From assembly GCA_010031635.1 (NCBI GenBank), contig RGZI01000006.1:1-40669 (forward strand): DNA of 40,669 bases, read 5' to 3'. The number at the start of each line of letters is the position of its first letter. Position 1 is the stretch's first letter. The translations under genes were made by a program, and so were the position numbers. This DNA is from Actinomycetota bacterium (GTDB lineage Bacteria; Actinomycetota; Actinomycetes; Nanopelagicales; Nanopelagicaceae). The notes beneath the pieces were generated by a model that was not told where the DNA came from, ran no database searches, and saw nothing but the letters and a program-made list of their open reading frames with translations. Positions 35,038 to 40,669 of the stretch are shown piece by piece.

Positions 35038-37377
35038 ATGCCTGAGGCTTATCAAAGCGAAGAGAGCGCATTTATAAACCTTAGTCGTTCATTTATTTCT
35101 GTGCTTTGTGGCTACTCCTGGACTATTTTAGTAATTGGCTTTGCTTTTTTTCATGAAGGTATTCCAAATCCAATTAAATTTGCATTTTTCCCACTTTTAG
35201 CTCTATACATTTTCGGAATTGTTAAATCTATCAAAGAGTACGGTCGTTGGTTGATGCCGTTCTCTCTTATAATATTGATTGGAATAATTGTATTTTACCC
35301 AGGTAAGACTGTTGGTTGGATCTGGCTAAACTCAATAGTTTCTACGGTTCTAGTATCTCTTGGAATATTAGCCAATAGAAAAAGAATTGTAGCAATCATG
35401 ACAATTCAATTTATGGTCCTGATATTTAACTATTACTCATATTTTATCGTCTCTGAAGCGGTTTTAAAAACCGGAAATGTTTTAAGCAGAGGGTTACTTT
35501 TGGTGATTCAGCAAAGCATTTTTATTTTTGCAGTAAGTTTTAATTGGCGAAAGGAATTTTCTGCAGCGCAAGACCGAGATAAAGAACGTGTGGTGTTTTT
35601 AAGAAATCTAATAGCACGCGAGCGTGGAAAGAAGTTAAGTGAGTTATGGCAGAATAACTCAATTAAAATACATGCAGTAACTCTTAATACAATTAGGTCT
35701 ATTCTTAAGCTCAGCGAGCATGATCTAAAAAATTCAATACCGGAGATTAAGGAAATTCTATTAAAAGAAGAAGATGATCGTGTCACTTATTTTTTGAAAG
35801 GCAATGTGATCGCTGCTGTAAGAGCCGGTATCTCATCAGCGAAATCCTCGCTTCATATTACTGTCCGGGCAGAGGGCGAAAATATCAAAATTAGTAGGCG
35901 AATATCAGAGGTAATTATCAACGCTTTAGAAGAATTAATTAGCAATGCCCAACAGCACGCAGGAGCAAAAAATTTAGTAATTTCCTGGAGCGTAAAGAGA
36001 GAACCTCAAGAGTTGATTTTTGAAAATGAAGCGGAAAATGCAATTATTAGAATCGGAATCACGCATGATGGCACAACACCAAACGTAAAAACTTTGCCGG
36101 GACTTGGCACCACTCTAGTAATCGAGAAAGAGATTCTTTCTGTAGGCGGCACAGTAAATTTCGCTCTGTCTGATGTCGGATCGCAAGTAATCTCATGGTC
36201 AATTCCTTCTACTACCAATGATTTTGAAGCGATTTCAGATAAACCTCCAAAATCTCTTGCCGTAGAAAAAAGCCGCTTATTTTACGCCATCACCATGGTC
36301 GGACAGATTGGCGTCGGTATTCCATTTTTCATGTTTTTAAGTTTCTGGTGGGATGGCGTCAAGTTTTTATCCGCCGTAGGGTTACTAACCTGTTCTTTCA
36401 CTTGTTACTTGCTTTATCGTAAGAAAAGAATTGATTGGCTTGCCAGTTCGGTAGTGGCAATTTTGTGCATCGTAACCATGGCAGCAACTCCAGTAATTGC
36501 ATACACATGTACCACTGGTTTACCACTTCACTACATTCTTACATCTACCGGCTACACCCTTGCAATGTTGCTGGTGTGGGGTAGGTGGCAAATATCTTTG
36601 CTTGGTTATGCAGTCTGGCTCTACTTCGCCAATGATTTATTTAGAACCGTACCCTGGGAGTGTAGATTTATTGTTCGATTGCCGATCTCAGCGATTATTT
36701 TTCTATTTCCATTCGGAATTTTCTTGATCTGGATCTCTTTCAAGGGTTTTACAAAATTTTCAAAATCTGAAAAAGAAATCGCTCAGCGAAATTCGTTGGT
36801 GGTGGAAGAGCAGAGCAAGTTAAATTCAGCATTAGAAAATATTTCTGAGCTCAACAGTTATGCAGTTACTAAAATAATGGATGTGATATCTGATTTTGAA
36901 AACACCTCAAAGCTTTCTGATGAGGGATCCTTCACCTTGCATCAATTAGATTCGCGATTAAGAACTCAGCTTCAACTAGATCCACTTGGGGTCGGAACCT
37001 TGACAAATTTGGCTGCAAAAATGTCTGAAGCGGCAGTTGCGAATAATTCTTGGCTGAACGTCCGAGCGCTTTATGGAGATAGTAAGCAATTTACCCTGCC
37101 TGAAAAAGTGGAGAAAGCATTTATTAAGTTTGCCGGCGAAGTTCCGCCAGGATCGTCGGTTCAGGTGCTTTCGAATGGAGGCGACACTACATTATCGATG
37201 CGTATAGCTGGAGTTTCATTAGCTGATATTAATTTAATTTTTAAGAATATTTCAGATGAGTTAGTGCAAAGCGAGTTAGAGTTTATTTTAGAAGAGAATA
37301 CTGAAGAAGGTGCTGATCAAAAGGAAGTTGTCTTACTGCTAACCAAAAAATTAAATGTTAGTGAAAATGTTATTTAA
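35038..37377 (+). CDS. Double-module membrane sensor histidine kinase, possibly lacking the phospho-His
   Basis: About 779 residues arranged as two sensor-like modules. Module one has membrane helices (about 20-175), a helical dimerisation segment (about 185-250) and an HATPase domain with N-box EELISNAQQHAGA (about 297) and GLGTTL (about 355). Module two has six or so helices (about 410-575), a coiled helix (about 585-620) and a C-terminal domain that lacks clear ATP-binding motifs. In NarL-type kinases the dimerisation helix reads E-R-x(6)-L-H; here it reads ERGKKLSELW, with Trp near residue 204 where His is expected. A His follows a few residues later (KIHAVTLNT). The ATG at 35038 has a GAGGTG ribosome binding site. 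Likely partner: the divergent response regulator. Confidence 0.8.
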   Translation: MPEAYQSEESAFINLSRSFISVLCGYSWTILVIGFAFFHEGIPNPIKFAFFPLLALYIFGIVKSIKEYGRWLMPFSLIILIGIIVFYPGKTVGWIWLNSIVSTVLVSLGILANRKRIVAIMTIQFMVLIFNYYSYFIVSEAVLKTGNVLSRGLLLVIQQSIFIFAVSFNWRKEFSAAQDRDKERVVFLRNLIARERGKKLSELWQNNSIKIHAVTLNTIRSILKLSEHDLKNSIPEIKEILLKEEDDRVTYFLKGNVIAAVRAGISSAKSSLHITVRAEGENIKISRRISEVIINALEELISNAQQHAGAKNLVISWSVKREPQELIFENEAENAIIRIGITHDGTTPNVKTLPGLGTTLVIEKEILSVGGTVNFALSDVGSQVISWSIPSTTNDFEAISDKPPKSLAVEKSRLFYAITMVGQIGVGIPFFMFLSFWWDGVKFLSAVGLLTCSFTCYLLYRKKRIDWLASSVVAILCIVTMAATPVIAYTCTTGLPLHYILTSTGYTLAMLLVWGRWQISLLGYAVWLYFANDLFRTVPWECRFIVRLPISAIIFLFPFGIFLIWISFKGFTKFSKSEKEIAQRNSLVVEEQSKLNSALENISELNSYAVTKIMDVISDFENTSKLSDEGSFTLHQLDSRLRTQLQLDPLGVGTLTNLAAKMSEAAVANNSWLNVRALYGDSKQFTLPEKVEKAFIKFAGEVPPGSSVQVLSNGGDTTLSMRIAGVSLADINLIFKNISDELVQSELEFILEENTEEGADQKEVVLLLTKKLNVSENVI

Positions 37378-38119
37378 GAATAGATTCAATTAAAGTAGCG
37401 ATTCCAACTAAAAATAAGAAGTAAGCAAATATTCGTTCAAGAGTGATGGATTTGAGAGCGGCTCCCTTTTGAGTGGCAAATATTGAAAAGCAAATTGCAC
37501 TAATTAATATGATGATCGGAATATCCCAGGAGACATTTTGGATATTTTGAAAGCGAAAGAGCAGCGCGGTTACCGAGTTCAAGATCATTAGAGCTAGTCC
37601 GGTACCTGCGGCTACTTGGGCCGATGCTCCAAAGACAAGTATCAAAGTGGGAATTGCTAAAAATGCTCCGCCAACTCCAAATAATCCAGCCATAAAGCCA
37701 ATCAGGGAACCTGCCAGTGGAAGCGCCCAAGAACTTCTTTTCTTGGCAACGAAATCTCTTTGAAAAGTTCGCCACAACATACTTGATGCAGAAGCGATGA
37801 GAATTACACCAAATCCAATTAATAAGGATCGCTCGCTGGTGACTTTGGAAAGTTGAACACCAAAGTAATTTCCGATTAAACCGATGCTCCACAAAACTAA
37901 AGCCGATTTTATTTGAACCTGTTTTTTACGAAAACGGGGGATTACACTTACTGTTGCTGTTGTAATCACAATTAACAGTGAAGCAGTTGTTGCATTTATC
38001 CCAGAATATCCAAAAATATAAACTAATGCTGGCACGGCAAGAATCGCTCCACCCGTTCCAATCAGACCGAGAGCCGAGCCCATGATGGCTCCAACGAGAA
38101 TTGCTAAAACAGGTGTCAT
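37370..38119 (-). CDS. TSUP (TauE/SafE) family permease
   Basis: An integral membrane protein of the sulfite/sulfonate exporter TSUP family. The two repeated halves are visible: GAIMGSALGLIGTGGAILAVPALVYIFGY near the N-terminus and GSLIGFMAGLFGVGGAFLAIPTLILVFGAS near the middle, both with the G-x-G-G-A-x-L-x-x-P motif. Length is 249 residues with about eight helices. It probably moves a sulfur-containing or organic anion; the substrate is not readable. Its ATG overlaps the stop of the glycosyltransferase gene, and its stop overlaps the kinase gene end by eight bases. Confidence 0.87.
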   Translation of the reverse strand: MTPVLAILVGAIMGSALGLIGTGGAILAVPALVYIFGYSGINATTASLLIVITTATVSVIPRFRKKQVQIKSALVLWSIGLIGNYFGVQLSKVTSERSLLIGFGVILIASASSMLWRTFQRDFVAKKRSSWALPLAGSLIGFMAGLFGVGGAFLAIPTLILVFGASAQVAAGTGLALMILNSVTALLFRFQNIQNVSWDIPIIILISAICFSIFATQKGAALKSITLERIFAYFLFLVGIATLIESILK

Positions 38120-39675
38120 GATGGCAATTGTGGCAGATAATCCTTTTGTTTTTCCGCGAGTTCCTCTGCTTGCAGTTTAATCTCAACTGGAGTTCTTGGA
38201 GCGCCTACTGCAATTTCTTGTTCTACGGCGAGCCATGTGGAGTCAGTTATAGCATTTTGTCCGTACGCCTTTGTAGCGATTTTTTTTCGGACAGATTTGT
38301 ACATGATGGAACTATCCTCAAGTATATGCTCAAATCTACCGGCCGAAGAAATTGCCTCTTTTAAAAATTTAGGATTAAGAGTTTGTGAAAAAGTTACAGA
38401 TTTATCAGGTTTGATATTTTCAATTTTCCGAGGAACTATTTTGCGATAAATAAGAGCCGCATTTCTTAGAACTGCTCGCGCAATTGCATAGTAAACCCGT
38501 TTTAAGAGTGCTCTTAAAGGCAATCTCCTAAGTTGTGATAATTTAAATCTCCAGTAGGAGTAAGTAACCACAACTCCATGCTTTGCAGGAGATTGCGAAA
38601 GAGATAAAAGTTTTTGAGCAATCTCTTTACCACCGCTTGGGTCAATCAGTTCGAGACATTTTGTGGAAAGGGAGTTTCTAATGGCTTCATCACTTAACCG
38701 CTCGGCCCATCTCTCGATTCCCAAAAGGTTCTCTGGGTCGGCCATAATCGCAAACCCGAAATCATGACACCATCTAGCTCTTGCTAATTGATCATCAGTC
38801 CCGCGCATCACAGGGATAAAAATTGTAGGAGTACCAGCGCACATAAATTCATGAATGCTGTTATATCCAGCAGCAGAAATTGCGCCGTCGAAAGCATGCA
38901 GCAATTTTGCGAGCGGGAAGTATCTTGCTGTGCGCAAATCAAGTCCAGGGGGAACTATAGATTTCCCGGTTCTATCTACTGGATTTTTTGTCATCAGAAC
39001 TTGAACATTTGTCCAACGTTTTAATCCGCGCAACACCGCTTTTAAACGATCGACCTCTTCTAGAGTTGCAGTTCCTAACGTAACTAAAACGGCTGGTCGA
39101 TCAAGATCTAGACCTAATAATTCACGAGCTTGATCTCGAGGTAAGGCCTGATCCACAGAATATAAAGAAACAGGTGCAACTTTTTCAGCATCATCACGAC
39201 TAGAGGTTGGTCCTTTGTCGTAATCTGCTGCGTAATCACCTGGTTCAATCACTATATCCATTAACGATGCGTACAGTGAAAGAGTTAATTTTTGCGGAGT
39301 ATCCCGCCACAATCCGCGTCTTACCCACGCTAGCCGTAAATCCGCCGAATGAAATTTTGCTGCTAGAACTCCAGGGTAAGGGACTACACCGTCAAAAGAA
39401 ATAACTTTTGCGCCTGTTTCTTCAGCCAGTGCGATTAAACGGTCGCGTAAGTAATGATCCCAAACACGACGAGGCATCCAATCACGATCTCGCCCTGGTA
39501 TGTATTCCGTCCGTATTCCTAGGGATGCTCCAACATCAGCGATACCTGGAGCCATTGAAACAATTATTGGTTCCGCCTCTGGAAGCAATGCTTTGGCCAC
39601 TGCACAGGCTCGGACTAAATGTCCCATCCCAATCCCATTACTCGTTGCCAAGATGATGGTGGGTCTAACGCTCAC
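38116..39675 (-). CDS. MurG/UGT-like glycosyltransferase with an unusual C-terminal extension
   Basis: A GT-B fold glycosyltransferase. The N-terminal ILATSNGIGMGHLVRACAVAKAL is the acceptor-side GxGH loop. The donor-side signature is ARYFPLAKLLHAFDGAISAAGYNSIHEFMCAGTPTIFIPV...DDQLARARW. The catalytic part fills about 380 residues. It is followed by about 135 residues that are basic at first (many Arg/Lys with hydrophobic stretches, perhaps membrane-associating) and then acidic; I do not recognise this part. The GTG at 39675 is preferred over the upstream ATG at 39723: it fits the family N-terminus and lies six bases after a TATCTT hexamer. The acceptor is unknown. Confidence 0.82.
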   Translation of the reverse strand: MSVRPTIILATSNGIGMGHLVRACAVAKALLPEAEPIIVSMAPGIADVGASLGIRTEYIPGRDRDWMPRRVWDHYLRDRLIALAEETGAKVISFDGVVPYPGVLAAKFHSADLRLAWVRRGLWRDTPQKLTLSLYASLMDIVIEPGDYAADYDKGPTSSRDDAEKVAPVSLYSVDQALPRDQARELLGLDLDRPAVLVTLGTATLEEVDRLKAVLRGLKRWTNVQVLMTKNPVDRTGKSIVPPGLDLRTARYFPLAKLLHAFDGAISAAGYNSIHEFMCAGTPTIFIPVMRGTDDQLARARWCHDFGFAIMADPENLLGIERWAERLSDEAIRNSLSTKCLELIDPSGGKEIAQKLLSLSQSPAKHGVVVTYSYWRFKLSQLRRLPLRALLKRVYYAIARAVLRNAALIYRKIVPRKIENIKPDKSVTFSQTLNPKFLKEAISSAGRFEHILEDSSIMYKSVRKKIATKAYGQNAITDSTWLAVEQEIAVGAPRTPVEIKLQAEELAEKQKDYLPQLPS

Positions 39676-39687
39676 ATTGCAAAGATA
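39676..39687 (-). promoter_or_regulatory. Candidate leaderless promoter for the glycosyltransferase (TATCTT, N6, GTG)
   Basis: On the minus strand TATCTT (39687-39682) is followed by TGCAAT and the GTG at 39675. No Shine-Dalgarno sequence is present. The divergent small ORF starts at 39700, so the start codons are only 24 bases apart. Confidence 0.5.
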
Positions 39688-39699
39688 GATAGAACGGGA

Positions 39700-39807
39700 A
39701 TGGTAAATGAAGAGTTTAAACAAACTTTAGTTGAACAGATAGTGAAGAGTAATTATTACAAAGTAATTGCAGGTCAACCTCTGTCAGAATACCCTGATGC
39801 CAACTGA
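39700..39807 (+). CDS. Possible 35-residue small protein upstream of the methyltransferase
   Basis: An ATG at 39700 opens MVNEEFKQTLVEQIVKSNYY, continuing KVIAGQPLSEYPDAN and a TGA at 39805-39807. Composition is protein-like: amphipathic helix, balanced charge and few rare residues. It fills most of the gap between two divergent genes and overlaps the methyltransferase start by 11 bases, as coupled genes in this window do. I know no family for it. There is no good Shine-Dalgarno sequence and no TANNNT six or seven bases before the ATG, so expression is uncertain. It may be a leader peptide, a small protein or a chance ORF. Confidence 0.4.
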   Translation: MVNEEFKQTLVEQIVKSNYYKVIAGQPLSEYPDAN

Positions 39808-40594
39808 TGCCAGTTCACTAATCCTGGTGACTGTCTTAATTTTGATTCTAGTTTCAACTTTAGTAAATATTTGGGAAACAAGACGTAAAGGTATTTCACT
39901 TTTAAATTCAAATAAAAAAATAATAAAAACGATTAAGGACTCTGAAGTGAATATAGCAAAGGCAATCGAAAAAATAGGGAAGCAAGATTTTCGCCAACTT
40001 GAAGCATTAGTTTCTCTGCATGATATGTTGGATTTGAAAGCTGCTCTTCCACCAACCAGAGGATGGGCGGCATCTCCTGACTTGCTCTTAACTTTGACTT
40101 CTCTTGTGAGGAAACATAAACCTAAATTAGTTGTTGAATTAGGTAGCGGCGCTTCCACCATTGTATTGTCACGGGCTGGAGCGGTTGAAATTGTGGCGAT
40201 AGAGCACGATCTTGATTATCTTAAAAGCACCCAAGAGTTACTTTTGGAACATCAAGTGAGTAATGTGCAGTTGATTCATGCACCTTTGATTCAAAAAGAA
40301 ATCCTAGAAGAATCATTCATGTGGTACGACAGTTCAAAATTGCAAGAGTTGAAAGAGATTGATTTCCTATTTATCGACGGACCTCCTGGATCCAAGGATG
40401 ACGCAGCTAGATTTCCTGCACTTCCAGTTCTAGGATCAAAGTTAAGCAAAAATGCAGTTGTGGTAATCGATGACACAAAGAGAAGTGGGGAGAAAGTATT
40501 GGCAGAAAGTTTCGCTAATGCTCTTCCGAATCACAAGTTAAGGTTTCTAGATCATGAAAAAGGTACCGCAATACTCGAGCCCAGGTATTTATAA
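39797..40594 (+). CDS. Membrane-anchored class I SAM-dependent methyltransferase
   Basis: An N-terminal transmembrane helix (about residues 6-28) is followed by a Lys-rich helical linker (about 30-75) and a cytoplasmic Rossmann methyltransferase domain. Motif I is KLVVELGSGASTIVLSRAG, the acidic residue after strand 2 is in VAIEHDLDYL, and later come DFLFIDGPPGSKDDAARFPALPVL and VVVIDDTKRSG. It resembles the Methyltransf_24 group that often modifies surface glycans or lipids. Length is 265 residues. The ATG at 39797 is preferred over a TTG ten codons earlier. It is next to a glycosyltransferase, so a shared cell-envelope role is possible. Confidence 0.82.
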   Translation: MPTDASSLILVTVLILILVSTLVNIWETRRKGISLLNSNKKIIKTIKDSEVNIAKAIEKIGKQDFRQLEALVSLHDMLDLKAALPPTRGWAASPDLLLTLTSLVRKHKPKLVVELGSGASTIVLSRAGAVEIVAIEHDLDYLKSTQELLLEHQVSNVQLIHAPLIQKEILEESFMWYDSSKLQELKEIDFLFIDGPPGSKDDAARFPALPVLGSKLSKNAVVVIDDTKRSGEKVLAESFANALPNHKLRFLDHEKGTAILEPRYL

Positions 40595-40629
40595 AAAATC
40601 CCCAACCATCTAGTGGTTGGTGATTTTTT
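40593..40629. terminator. Bidirectional intrinsic terminator
   Basis: A near-perfect inverted repeat overlaps the methyltransferase stop: AAAAAATC, CCAACCA, loop TCTAG, TGGTTGG, GATTTTTT. The stem is flanked by an A-run upstream and a T-run downstream, so it can terminate transcription from both sides. It is the only convincing intrinsic terminator in the window. The remaining 40 bases to the window end show no recognisable feature. Confidence 0.88.
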
Positions 40630-40669
40630 AAACTAATTACTACAGGTTAAAGAATGGGCTTCCAAGACT

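Overview
The window most likely comes from a streamlined, AT-leaning actinobacterium of the freshwater acI / Nanopelagicales type ('Ca. Planktophila' or 'Ca. Nanopelagicus' relatives). This is inferred from actinobacterial gene orders (rimM-trmD-rplS-lepB-rnhB; yraN-comM-dprA; a GGPP synthase divergent from metF; class II DAHP synthase near a PASTA kinase), very short intergenic gaps, many ATGA overlaps, overlapping gene tails and a crtE-crtI-crtB/crtYc-crtYd carotenoid cluster. No rRNA, tRNA, CRISPR array, insertion sequence or prophage is visible. Nearly every base is coding, and no gap exceeds 300 bases.

Layout. 1-9771 (+): rimM (cut by the window edge), trmD, rplS, lepB, rnhB, yraN, comM, dprA, era, an M81 (MlrC-like) metallopeptidase and glpK. 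9755-11595 (-): an EamA transporter and an HSL-type esterase. 11720-15562 (+): a phosphofructokinase with pyrophosphate-type residues, class II DAHP synthase, ogt and an unknown membrane protein. 15564-22588 (-): a putative sugar-acid cassette (lactonase-like amidohydrolase, SDR, SnoaL-like protein, EamA), nfo, a PASTA Ser/Thr kinase, then a PnuT-type thiamine transporter and a P-loop kinase behind a TPP riboswitch. 22725-26794: lycopene cyclase halves crtYc/crtYd (+) facing crtB, crtI, crtE (-). 26818-29807 (+): metF, a CDP-alcohol phosphatidyltransferase and a second M81 protein. 29765-34253 (-): a second carotenoid operon (alpha/beta hydrolase, CrtA-like, CruF/DUF422-like, GT2, CrtI/CrtD-like) in which three consecutive genes are damaged. 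34295-37377: a LuxR-type response regulator divergent from a large double-module sensor kinase. 37370-40594: a TSUP permease, a MurG-like glycosyltransferase, a 35-residue small ORF and a membrane-anchored methyltransferase, closed by the only clear intrinsic terminator.

Working together. CrtE, CrtB, CrtI and CrtYc/Yd would make lycopene and then beta- or gamma-carotene. The second operon looks built to hydrate, desaturate, ketolate and glycosylate a carotenoid end group. Its crtI-like gene carries a frameshifting deletion, and cruF and the GT2 gene meet at an apparent deletion junction, so this branch is either decaying or mis-assembled here.

The main observations are: (i) a recurrent TANNNT-N6/7-RTG arrangement upstream of eleven promoter-proximal genes, pointing to leaderless transcription as the default; (ii) an apparent bidirectional promoter of 23 bp in which crtE and metF share the TA of opposed -10 elements; (iii) a TPP-riboswitch operon pairing a PnuT-type transporter with an uncharacterised kinase that could trap thiamine; (iv) a double-module sensor kinase whose usual phospho-accepting histidine position appears to be tryptophan. 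All of this comes from reading the sequence; no database search was run.
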